Assembly: GCA_945872875.1 (NCBI GenBank)
Contig: CAMCBB010000105.1
Location: 1-5,345 of the forward strand
DNA: 5,345 nucleotides
Reading direction: 5' to 3'
From: Flavobacterium psychrophilum
GTDB taxonomy: Bacteria; Bacteroidota; Bacteroidia; Flavobacteriales; Flavobacteriaceae
The position numbers and the translations under genes were made by a program. The stretch's first letter is position 1. Each line of letters begins with the position of its first letter. Shown here in pieces: positions 1-5,345 of the stretch. The notes beneath the pieces were generated by a model, which had not been told where the DNA came from, did no database searches, and saw only the letters and a list, made by a program, of their open reading frames with translations.

Positions 1-428
1 CGGATGAAAAAGAAATTCTTAATAAAGTAAAAGAAAAAATACCTGTTAAAAAAGCAGGGGGAGGCTTGGTTTACAATAAAAAGGGTGAAGTGTTATTTAT
101 TTTTAGAAACGGTAAATGGGATTTGCCCAAAGGAGGTTGTGATAAAGGAGAAGAAATTGAAGATTGTTCTATTCGCGAGGTAGAAGAAGAAACCGGAGTA
201 AATGATTTGAAAATCACTAAAAAACTTCAAAAAACATATCATGTTTTTAAACGAAATGGAGTTTATAGATTAAAAATAACCCATTGGTTTGAAATGACCA
301 CAACCTTTGAAGGAATGCCTGTTCCTGAAGTAAACGAAGGAATAGAAAAAGTGGCATGGCTAAATCAAGAGCAAATAAAAGAAGCACTCACCAATTCTTA
401 TGAGAATATCAAATTGTTATTTGAATAA
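1..428 (+). CDS. Nudix hydrolase, 5'-truncated by the window edge
   Basis: This gene is probably a pyrophosphohydrolase of the Nudix superfamily, which cleaves nucleoside-diphosphate-linked substrates with Mg2+; the substrate cannot be read from the sequence. The frame is open from base 3, giving 141 visible residues and a TAA at 426-428. A TTG at 66 could be taken as a start, but conserved Nudix sequence (KKAGGGLVYN) runs straight through it, so the true start lies upstream of the window. A complete Nudix box is encoded at bases 132-200 (visible residues 44-66): G-x5-E-x7-REVEEETGV matches GX5EX7REUXEEXGU, including the metal-binding glutamates. It is preceded by the usual WDLPKGG and followed by a short C-terminal part with the motif VAWLNQEQI. 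The gene ends tail to tail with coaD. Confidence in the fold is very high and in the substrate nil. Confidence 0.93.
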   Translation, partial: DEKEILNKVKEKIPVKKAGGGLVYNKKGEVLFIFRNGKWDLPKGGCDKGEEIEDCSIREVEEETGVNDLKITKKLQKTYHVFKRNGVYRLKITHWFEMTTTFEGMPVPEVNEGIEKVAWLNQEQIKEALTNSYENIKLLFE

Positions 429-446
429 TTTAATTTTAAATAATTC
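423..446. terminator. AT-rich inverted repeat at the Nudix/coaD convergent junction
   Basis: Bases 423-433 and 436-446 form an 11-bp inverted repeat with one mismatch (427/442) and a 2-base centre. It spans both stop codons and the 7-bp gap between the two convergent genes. It could act as a small bidirectional terminator, but the stem is almost entirely A:T and a 2-base loop would force opening of the inner pairs, so it would be weak. Assignment rests on position and symmetry only. Confidence 0.25.
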
Positions 447-891
447 GTACTGAGTCCGGAACTAAAACCGTGTAATCTCCACCATTTCTAATTACATCGC
501 GCACAATACTTGAGCTAATGTATGAAGTTTTTGCAGCTGTTAGTAAAAACACAGTTTCAATTTTAGACAACCTTCTGTTAGTATGTGCAATAGCTTTTTC
601 AAATTCAAAATCGGCAGGGTTGCGTAAGCCACGAAGTATGAATTGAGCATTTTCTTTTTGACATAAGTCAATCGTTAATCCTTGATAAGTTATGACTTTT
701 ACTTTGGGCTCTTCTATAAATGCTTCTTCAATAAAGCGTTTTCTGTCTTCAAGTGAAAACATGTATTTCTTTTCGGCATTAATTCCGATAGCAACAATTA
801 CTTCGTCAAATAATGAAATTCCTCTTTTTATTATGTCAAAATGACCTTTAGTAATTGGGTCAAAGGATCCGGGAAATATAGCTTTTTTCAT
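436..891 (-). CDS. coaD: Pantetheine-phosphate adenylyltransferase (CoaD)
   Basis: CoaD transfers AMP from ATP to 4'-phosphopantetheine, giving dephospho-CoA, the penultimate step of coenzyme A synthesis, in the cytoplasm. The 151-residue product is close to the normal bacterial length (about 155-165). It has the nucleotidyltransferase signatures in order: PGSFDPITKGH at residues 7-17 with the TxGH motif, an arginine-rich RGLRNPADFEFE segment at about 87-98, and YISSSIVR at 124-131 (the ISSSxxR nucleotide-binding motif). The ATG at 889-891 puts the first strand (KKAIFPGSF) at the expected distance from the N-terminus. The gene lies 40 bp downstream of ddl on the same strand, so it is probably co-transcribed, though a candidate promoter of its own sits in the gap. 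Stop TAA is at 436-438. Confidence 0.97.
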   Translation of the reverse strand: MKKAIFPGSFDPITKGHFDIIKRGISLFDEVIVAIGINAEKKYMFSLEDRKRFIEEAFIEEPKVKVITYQGLTIDLCQKENAQFILRGLRNPADFEFEKAIAHTNRRLSKIETVFLLTAAKTSYISSSIVRDVIRNGGDYTVLVPDSVRII

Positions 892-913
892 ATTGTTATT
901 GCGATAAAAGTAG

Positions 914-944
914 CAAACTCATTAATTAATTTTATTTCTTCCAA
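914..944 (-). promoter_or_regulatory. Candidate coaD promoter at the ddl/coaD junction
   Basis: Read on the minus strand, TTG (bases 944-942) is followed after 20 bases by TGAGTTTG (921-914). That is a 7/8 match to the Bacteroidota -7 box TAnnTTTG with spacing in the usual range. Transcription would begin a few bases downstream, leaving a leader of about 15-20 nt before the coaD ATG. The -33 element lies inside the last codons of ddl. The match is short and could be chance in AT-rich DNA. Confidence 0.3.
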
Positions 945-1918
945 ATTGGTTTACGCTGTAAAGCTAAACTTATTTCATTTTCCAACAAATTAGCCATATC
1001 CATTTTAGCATAGGTTGCTTGTTGAGGGAAAATACTTTGTGGCGATAAACCTGGATTGGTATTGATTTCTATAAAATGTGGTACATCATTCATAATAATG
1101 AAATCAGTTCTTGAAAAACCCGTCATTCCAAGAGATTCATATACTTTTTTAGCTGTTTCAATTACTCGATTTTCAACTTCTTGTGATATTCTAGCTGGAG
1201 TAATTTCTTCTGATTTCCCTAAGTATTTTGCTTCATAATCAAAGAAGGAATTTTGTGAAAGTATTTCTGTAATTCCTAATACTTTGGTTTCTCCTTGGTA
1301 TTTTAATACACCAACCGAAACTTCACGACCATTTAAGTAGGATTCAATTAAAATATCGTTGTCTTCTGCGAAAGCAAAATCTAATGCTTTTTGAAAATCC
1401 TCTAAAGTTGTAACCATCGAAACTCCCAAAGAGCTCCCAGATTGATTTGGTTTTACAAAAAAGGGAAGTCCTAATTCTGCTTCAACATGGTTTTCATCTA
1501 TAAAATCTCCCTTTGTTACATAAATAGATTTGGCCTTTGGAATATTAAATTTTGATAAAACAGAAAGCGTATCTCTTTTATTAAAAGTCAATGCTGATTG
1601 GTAAAAATTACAACCAGTATAAGGCAAATCTACCAATTCCCAATAAGCTTGCATGTGGCCGTCCTCACCTGGAGTACCATGAATTGTATTTACAGCAACT
1701 TCAAATTTTATTTTTTGATTGTCTTTTAAAAAGGAAAAATCTGATTTGTCTATGGGATATTTTACACCATCTAGTAAACAATACCAATCGTTTAATAGTA
1801 TATGAATTTCAAAGGGGGTATATTTAGATTTATCTAAACTATTTAATATTAATTGACCGCTTCGTAAGGATATTACCGATTCATCAGAATATCCTCCCAT
1901 AACAACTGCTATGTTCAT
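932..1918 (-). CDS. ddl: D-alanine--D-alanine ligase
   Basis: This ATP-grasp ligase joins two D-alanines to make the dipeptide that ends the peptidoglycan stem, in the cytoplasm. The product is 328 residues, within the usual range. The N-terminal domain carries VVMGGYSDESVIS (residues 5-17; Glu13 matches the substrate-binding Glu of DdlB) and HGTPGEDGHMQ (80-90). The ATP-grasp core has FVKPNQSGSSLGVS (154-167; Lys156 and Ser162), NGREVSVGV (196-204), DYEAKY (227-232), FSRTDF (268-273) and EINTNPGLS (284-292). Tyr232 aligns with the DdlB tyrosine that favours D-Ala over D-lactate, so this is inferred to be a normal Ddl rather than a VanA-type resistance ligase. The ATG at 1916-1918 starts directly before the first beta strand (NIAVVMGG). 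coaD follows after 40 bp, and the PASTA gene is divergent across a shared promoter region. Confidence 0.97.
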   Translation of the reverse strand: MNIAVVMGGYSDESVISLRSGQLILNSLDKSKYTPFEIHILLNDWYCLLDGVKYPIDKSDFSFLKDNQKIKFEVAVNTIHGTPGEDGHMQAYWELVDLPYTGCNFYQSALTFNKRDTLSVLSKFNIPKAKSIYVTKGDFIDENHVEAELGLPFFVKPNQSGSSLGVSMVTTLEDFQKALDFAFAEDNDILIESYLNGREVSVGVLKYQGETKVLGITEILSQNSFFDYEAKYLGKSEEITPARISQEVENRVIETAKKVYESLGMTGFSRTDFIIMNDVPHFIEINTNPGLSPQSIFPQQATYAKMDMANLLENEISLALQRKPIWKK

Positions 1919-1941
1919 TGAGGAAATTTTTAATTACTATA

Positions 1942-1969
1942 CAAAAATAGCACAATTGTTGAAACTAAA
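1942..1969 (-). promoter_or_regulatory. Candidate ddl promoter (divergent region, leftward)
   Basis: On the minus strand TATTTTTG (bases 1949-1942) is an exact match to the TAnnTTTG -7 box of Bacteroidota primary sigma. The -33 element is poor: only a TTT at 1969-1967, 17 bases upstream. The expected transcript would have a leader of about 15-20 nt before the ddl ATG. Its placement in a short intergenic region, directly ahead of a gene, supports it. Confidence 0.5.
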
Positions 1970-1982
1970 AATTATATCTTTG
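1956..1982 (+). promoter_or_regulatory. Candidate promoter of the PASTA-rluD unit (rightward)
   Basis: TATCTTTG at 1975-1982 is an exact TAnnTTTG -7 box. TTG at 1956-1958 lies 16 bases upstream, one base shorter than the usual 17-23. Transcription would start around 1987, leaving a very short A/T-rich leader of about 10-15 nt before the ATG at 2000, with no Shine-Dalgarno sequence, as is normal in this phylum. The -33 region overlaps that of the leftward ddl promoter around the small palindrome ACAATTGT (1952-1959). Confidence 0.6.
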
Positions 1983-1999
1983 CCTTAAATACATTTTTT

Positions 2000-2623
2000 A
2001 TGAGTTTAAGAAAATATCTTACCAGTAAAGTTTTTGTTGCCCAAATGTTATCAGCTTTGTTAGTAGTGGCTGTAATTGCTTTTTTGTTTTTTCATTGGAT
2101 CACTTTTGTGACGAATCATGGCAATGAAATTACTGTACCCAACTTGGCTCGATTAAATGAAGAACAGGTAGATGAAAAATTAAGCGAACTCGATTTAGAT
2201 TACGAAATTATTGATACTGTTGATTATAACCCTAACTATCCAAAACTTACCGTTGCTCAACAAGAGCCAACTGCTGGATCTAGGGTAAAAGGCGGTAGAA
2301 AAATATATATTAAAATAAATGCAGCCACTTTTAAAATGGTTGCAATTCCCGATTTGATTGAAAAAACTTACCGTCAGGCTGTGCCAACGCTAAAGGCCGT
2401 TGGTTTACAAGAGGGTACTATAAAATACATTCCTTATATTGGTAAAGATATGGTTTTAGAAATGTGGATGAACGGCAAGAAAGTAAAGCCAGGAACCCGA
2501 GTTTTAAAAGCTTCACGAATTGATTTAGTTTTAGGAGATGGTAAAGTGGTCTTTGATGATACTGAACTCGATACCATTCCTAATAACGAGATGCCTACAG
2601 ATACCATTCCAAATGAGCAATAA
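2000..2623 (+). CDS. Membrane-anchored protein with two PASTA domains
   Basis: PASTA domains bind peptidoglycan fragments or help position wall enzymes in Ser/Thr kinases and penicillin-binding proteins; here they occur without any catalytic domain. The 207-residue product has a short basic N-terminus (SLRKYLTSK), one transmembrane helix at about residues 11-37, then two PASTA-like repeats: residues 44-107, opening ITVPNL with AQQEPTAGSRVKGG, and 114-181, opening VAIPDL with KVKPGTRV. A polar tail (182-207) contains DTIPN twice. The positive N-terminus predicts cytoplasmic N and periplasmic C, as a signal anchor. The ATG at 2000 follows a good promoter. The gene is divergent from ddl and overlaps rluD by 11 bp. 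A role in wall growth or division is inferred from the domain and from ddl next door; the exact function is unknown. Confidence 0.88.
   Translation: MSLRKYLTSKVFVAQMLSALLVVAVIAFLFFHWITFVTNHGNEITVPNLARLNEEQVDEKLSELDLDYEIIDTVDYNPNYPKLTVAQQEPTAGSRVKGGRKIYIKINAATFKMVAIPDLIEKTYRQAVPTLKAVGLQEGTIKYIPYIGKDMVLEMWMNGKKVKPGTRVLKASRIDLVLGDGKVVFDDTELDTIPNNEMPTDTIPNEQ
2570..2614 (+). repeat. Short direct repeat in the PASTA gene tail
   Basis: GATACCATTCCTAAT at 2570-2584 recurs as GATACCATTCCAAAT at 2600-2614 (14 of 15 bases identical), offset by exactly 30 bp. Both copies are in frame and encode DTIPN, separated by NEMPT. The second copy contains the first two bases of the rluD start codon. It looks like a small in-frame duplication of the protein's C-terminal tail. 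Confidence 0.6.
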
Positions 2624-3650
2624 TATTGATCTTCAAGAACCTGAAGAAGAACTTTTTGAACATTATCGGTTTGATGTTCCAAAAGGACAAGCTTTATTAC
2701 GAATTGACAAATATTTAATGTTGATGGTGCCTAATGCCACTCGAAATAAAATTCAGAATGCGGCTACCAACGGCGATATTTATGTAAATGATATTCCTGT
2801 AAAATCTAATTATAAGGTTAAACCATTGGATGTTATTCGTATATTATTGGCACATCCACCATTTGAAAATAGAGTAGATCCAGAAGATATTCCGCTAGAT
2901 ATCGTTTATGAAGATGATGCCTTATTGTTGATTAATAAACCACCAAATTTTGTAGTACATCCTGGTCACGGAAACTATACCGGTACTTTAGTAAACGCAT
3001 TGGCTTTTCATTTTGAAAATTTGCCTTTAAATAGTTCTGAAAGACCTGGTTTGGTTCACCGTATAGATAAAGATACTTCAGGATTACTTGTTGTCGCAAA
3101 GACCGAAGCTGCGATGACGCATTTGGCAAAGCAATTTGAAGACAAATCATCTGAGAGAGAATATGTAGCTTTGGTATGGGGCAATGTAAAAGAAGATCAA
3201 GGAACCATCACTGGAAATATTGCACGTCATTTAAAAGATCGAATGCAAATGGCTGTTTTTGCCGATCCTGAAATTGGTAAACATGCTGTAACACATTATA
3301 AAGTCTTGGAGCGCTTTGGTTATGTTACTTTAATTTCTTGCAAGTTAGAAACAGGTAGAACACACCAAATAAGAGTGCATTTAAAACATATTGGTCATAC
3401 TTTATTTAATGACGAGCGTTATGGCGGAAATTTAATTTTAAAAGGAACTACCTTTACTAAATACAAGCAGTTTATTGATAACTGTTTTAAGACGTTACCA
3501 AGGCAAGCATTACATGCTAAAACATTAGGTTTTGTGCATCCCACAACAGGAAAATATATGCTCTTTAATACAGAAATCCCAAAGGATATGGCCGACTGTA
3601 TTGAAAAATGGAGAAATTACTCTAAATCAGTAGAATTAGATGAAGAATAA
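2613..3650 (+). CDS. rluD: RluD-type 23S rRNA pseudouridine synthase
   Basis: This is a RluA-family enzyme that isomerises specific uridines to pseudouridine in RNA; RluD acts on helix 69 of 23S rRNA in the large subunit. The 345-residue product has an N-terminal S4 RNA-binding domain (about 28-80, with LRIDKYL), then the synthase core: INKPPNFVVHPGHGN (107-121), HRIDKDTSGLLVVAKT (149-164) with the catalytic aspartate at 152, GRTHQIRVHL (248-257) and ALHAKTLGFVHP (309-320). The frame extends upstream to a GTG at 2538, but the ATG at 2613 gives the normal N-terminus, and the upstream residues are only the shadow of the PASTA gene. The 11-bp overlap with the PASTA stop suggests translational coupling. 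RluC/RluA specificity cannot be excluded, but the S4 domain and length best fit RluD. Confidence 0.92.
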   Translation: MSNNIDLQEPEEELFEHYRFDVPKGQALLRIDKYLMLMVPNATRNKIQNAATNGDIYVNDIPVKSNYKVKPLDVIRILLAHPPFENRVDPEDIPLDIVYEDDALLLINKPPNFVVHPGHGNYTGTLVNALAFHFENLPLNSSERPGLVHRIDKDTSGLLVVAKTEAAMTHLAKQFEDKSSEREYVALVWGNVKEDQGTITGNIARHLKDRMQMAVFADPEIGKHAVTHYKVLERFGYVTLISCKLETGRTHQIRVHLKHIGHTLFNDERYGGNLILKGTTFTKYKQFIDNCFKTLPRQALHAKTLGFVHPTTGKYMLFNTEIPKDMADCIEKWRNYSKSVELDEE

Positions 3651-3675
3651 AAAAAGAGCTGTTAAGCTCTTTTTT
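3650..3675. terminator. Bidirectional intrinsic terminator between rluD and the nuclease gene
   Basis: Bases 3650-3660 and 3665-3675 pair perfectly over 11 bp around a GTTA loop. The stem core is AGAGCT/AGCTCT, flanked by an A run on the left and a T run on the right. On either strand the transcript therefore ends as a hairpin followed by U residues, a classic bidirectional Rho-independent terminator. It fills the whole 26-bp gap between the two convergent stop codons (rluD TAA at 3648-3650, nuclease TAA at 3679-3677). Confidence 0.9.
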
Positions 3676-3676
3676 A

Positions 3677-4762
3677 TTAATTTAAAATAACCTTCTTTGT
3701 AAACGATTGATTGTTGGAATTTAATTTAAGAAAGTAAAATCCATTTGGAATATTTTCTAAAGTATAGTGATTGTTATTAAATTGAGGATTTTTCACTTCC
3801 ATTAATAATTGCCCATTTAGATTTATAACTTGCAAATCATCAATAGCGACAGTACTTTCAATATTTATTTTATGATCCATTGAAGGATTTGGGTAAACGG
3901 ATATGTTAGTATATTCAAAACTTTGATTATCAAGAAATATATTAGGCCAACGATTTTGAGCTATTGGGCCACCCCAAATAACAGTTGCTAAATAAGGATT
4001 GTCAATAAATGGATTTCTATTTCCTTGTGCATCTGAATTTGATGTATTTCCATGATAGGTATTTCGATTGTCTTCATAAAGCGACACTGGATCTTGTGCA
4101 TTCCAGGTAAGGAATAAATCAATCATATCGGCATCGTTTGCTACAGGACTTCCAACTCCCACATTTGAAGGTAAACATTGAGATCCATATCTTAAATACA
4201 TATACATCATCATACGAGCCACATCACCTTTCCATTCATCTCCAGGGTACCAACCATCAGTAACATTAGTGGAGTGACCACTTCCGGCAGCAAATTTGGA
4301 ATTTCCTCTTGTTGCATTTCTTTGAACATCACAAGAGCGAAGATGATGCGCATCTTCTCCTGCGTCGCTAGTACCACTATCGTCTAATGCAGGAGTTCCT
4401 AAGCTTTTTGCATATACATGTTCTCTGTTCCATTCTCCGTTGTTTCCTCCATTATTATTTTTATCTCTATGTAGATCATTTGTAGCATCACTATCGGTAC
4501 CATTTTCCCAACCATAAAGTAATAAAACATTGTTGGAGTTAGTAGGGTCTAAATCGGTAATTTTAGAAGCATTCCAAACACCTGGAGTGTAAATAATATA
4601 ATTGGTGTGTTTTGTTATTGTAAGTGTGGCTAATGAATTTTTTAATGTAATTCCTGTTTGTGTCCAATTGAATCCATTATAATAGGGAGAAGCTGGTGCC
4701 CCATTTTGTGCTAATCCAAGGGTTACAGAAATTAATAATAATAAAGAATAAATGTTTTTCAT
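3677..4762 (-). CDS. Secreted endonuclease I family nuclease with T9SS sorting domain
   Basis: This is a predicted extracellular or surface nuclease of the endonuclease I (EndA/NucM/Vvn) family, non-specific metal-dependent DNA/RNA cleavers. The 361-residue preprotein has a signal peptide (MKNIYSLLLLISVTLGLA, likely cut after Ala18, leaving an N-terminal Gln as is common in Bacteroidota). The family fold follows: LLLYGW (80-85), EWNREHVYAKS (110-120) with Glu114 and His115 matching the metal ligand and general base of the REHV motif, DAHHLRSCDVQRNATRGN (137-154) with the Asn metal ligand, and GNRNPFIDNPYLATVIWG (247-264). Residues 285-361 form a type A Por-secretion tail: YPNP (290-293), DLQVINLNGQLL and a closing TKKVILN. 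Likely roles are DNA scavenging for phosphate and nucleosides, or biofilm DNA turnover. It begins 4 bp after the methyltransferase stop, so read-through expression is likely; no own promoter was seen in the preceding 100 bases. Confidence 0.94.
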   Translation of the reverse strand: MKNIYSLLLLISVTLGLAQNGAPASPYYNGFNWTQTGITLKNSLATLTITKHTNYIIYTPGVWNASKITDLDPTNSNNVLLLYGWENGTDSDATNDLHRDKNNNGGNNGEWNREHVYAKSLGTPALDDSGTSDAGEDAHHLRSCDVQRNATRGNSKFAAGSGHSTNVTDGWYPGDEWKGDVARMMMYMYLRYGSQCLPSNVGVGSPVANDADMIDLFLTWNAQDPVSLYEDNRNTYHGNTSNSDAQGNRNPFIDNPYLATVIWGGPIAQNRWPNIFLDNQSFEYTNISVYPNPSMDHKINIESTVAIDDLQVINLNGQLLMEVKNPQFNNNHYTLENIPNGFYFLKLNSNNQSFTKKVILN

Positions 4763-4766
4763 AATG

Positions 4767-5345
4767 TTAGGATTTTCTTTCTAATAACGCCATGTAAAAT
4801 CCATCAAAACCTGATTCGGAAGATAATATTTTACAATCTTTTTCTAATTTGAATTGTTGACCAATTTCTGTTTTTAAAAACTTAGTTACTTGTTCTTGAT
4901 TTTCCGAAGGTAGAATCGAGCAAGTAGCGTAAACCAATTTACCTCCTGGTTTTACAATCTTCGAATAGTTTTCTAAAACCTCTGATTGCACTTTTCGAAT
5001 ATTATCTATGAATTCAGGTTGCAGTTTCCATTTAGCATCTGGGTTTCTTTTCAAAACTCCAAGTCCGCTACAAGGCGCGTCTATTAATACGCGATCTGCT
5101 TTTTCATGTAATTTTTTAATGACTTTGGTGGTGTCAATAATTCGGTATTCAATATTAAAAGCACCATTTCTTTTAGCTCTTAATTTTAATTGCTTTAATT
5201 TACTTTCGTATAAATCCATAGCAATTAATTGGCCTTTATTTTCCATCAATGAAGCTAAATGCAAGGTTTTTCCTCCTGCACCAGCACAAGTATCTACCAC
5301 ACGCATACCGGGTGCAACACCTAAAAATGCGGCAACCAATTGTGA
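4767..5345 (-). CDS. RsmB/NOP-family rRNA (cytosine-5) methyltransferase, 5'-truncated by the window edge
   Basis: This is a SAM-dependent RNA m5C methyltransferase of the RsmB/RsmF/NOP2-Sun family, acting on ribosomal RNA in the cytoplasm. Only the C-terminal catalytic part is visible, 192 residues from SQLVAAFLG; the family is usually about 400 or more residues, so roughly half lies beyond the right edge. A TTG codon at 5339-5337 is not the start because conserved sequence (SQLVA) continues upstream of it. Seen in order are the SAM-binding motif VDTCAGAGGKTLHLA, the acidic-loop region MDLYESKL, motif IV LIDAPCSGLGVLKRNPDAKW with Cys92 (visible numbering), and motif VI YATCSILPSENQEQV with the catalytic nucleophile Cys142. 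Both family cysteines are present, so it should be active. The precise target (RsmB's C967 or another) cannot be assigned. The nuclease gene follows after 4 bp. Confidence 0.93.
   Translation of the reverse strand, partial: SQLVAAFLGVAPGMRVVDTCAGAGGKTLHLASLMENKGQLIAMDLYESKLKQLKLRAKRNGAFNIEYRIIDTTKVIKKLHEKADRVLIDAPCSGLGVLKRNPDAKWKLQPEFIDNIRKVQSEVLENYSKIVKPGGKLVYATCSILPSENQEQVTKFLKTEIGQQFKLEKDCKILSSESGFDGFYMALLERKS

Noticed and set aside
66..68. TTG as the start of the Nudix gene
   Set aside because: The reading frame is open to the left window edge and conserved Nudix residues precede the codon; the gene is truncated by the window, not started here.
1056..1827. Plus-strand open frames opposite ddl (1056-1238 and 1591-1827)
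   Set aside because: They are antisense to a strongly conserved ligase, have no recognisable domain and are explained as shadows.
932..1918. Ddl as a vancomycin-resistance D-Ala-D-Lac ligase
   Set aside because: The active-site tyrosine (Tyr232) and the housekeeping neighbours (coaD) fit an ordinary Ddl; no vanH/vanX-like genes are nearby.
2538..2612. An upstream GTG start that would extend RluD by 25 residues into the PASTA gene
   Set aside because: The extra residues do not resemble the family N-terminus, and the ATG at 2613 gives the expected lead into the S4 domain.
2434..3150. Minus-strand open frames opposite the PASTA and rluD genes (2434-2682 and 2932-3150)
   Set aside because: They are antisense to conserved coding sequence, with no promoter or domain support.
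5337..5339. TTG as the start of the methyltransferase gene
   Set aside because: It lies inside the conserved SQLVA segment before the SAM-binding motif; the gene continues beyond the right edge.
3677..5345. Nuclease plus methyltransferase as a restriction-modification or defence pair
   Set aside because: The methyltransferase has the two-cysteine RNA m5C signature of RsmB/NOP, and the nuclease has a signal peptide and T9SS tail, so it acts outside the cell.

Overview
The window is an ordinary, gene-dense stretch of chromosome from a Bacteroidota bacterium, most likely Flavobacteriaceae (Flavobacterium-like). Four things point that way. The DNA is AT-rich. There are no Shine-Dalgarno sequences ahead of the starts. 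Flavobacterial-type promoter boxes (TTG ... TAnnTTTG) are present. A secreted nuclease carries a C-terminal Por/type IX secretion (T9SS) sorting domain. Seven protein genes fill almost all of the sequence. No stretch over about 85 bases lacks a gene, and I see no RNA gene, mobile element, CRISPR array or prophage.

Layout: (1) 1-428, plus strand: the 3' part of a Nudix hydrolase gene. It meets, tail to tail and 7 bases apart, (2) coaD, 436-891 minus, coenzyme A biosynthesis. Upstream of coaD on the same strand lies (3) ddl, 932-1918 minus, D-Ala-D-Ala ligase for peptidoglycan. An 81-bp divergent promoter region (1919-1999) separates ddl from (4) a membrane-anchored two-PASTA-domain protein, 2000-2623 plus. 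Its last 11 bases overlap the start of (5) an RluD-type 23S rRNA pseudouridine synthase, 2613-3650 plus. A 26-bp convergent gap, fully occupied by a strong hairpin, separates this from (6) a secreted endonuclease I with a T9SS tail, 3677-4762 minus. The nuclease lies 4 bp downstream of (7) the 3' part of an RsmB/NOP-type rRNA cytosine methyltransferase gene, 4767-5345 minus.

Functional reading: most of the genes are housekeeping. The centre is a divergent pair of probable two-gene units, ddl-coaD (wall precursor and CoA) and PASTA-rluD (probable wall-associated membrane protein and ribosome modification). On the right, a ribosome-modification gene appears to be transcribed together with an extracellular nuclease. 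I found no undescribed multi-gene system. The points most worth checking are the PASTA protein without a kinase beside ddl, the paired divergent promoters, the compact bidirectional terminator, and the coupling of the exported nuclease to an rRNA methyltransferase gene.
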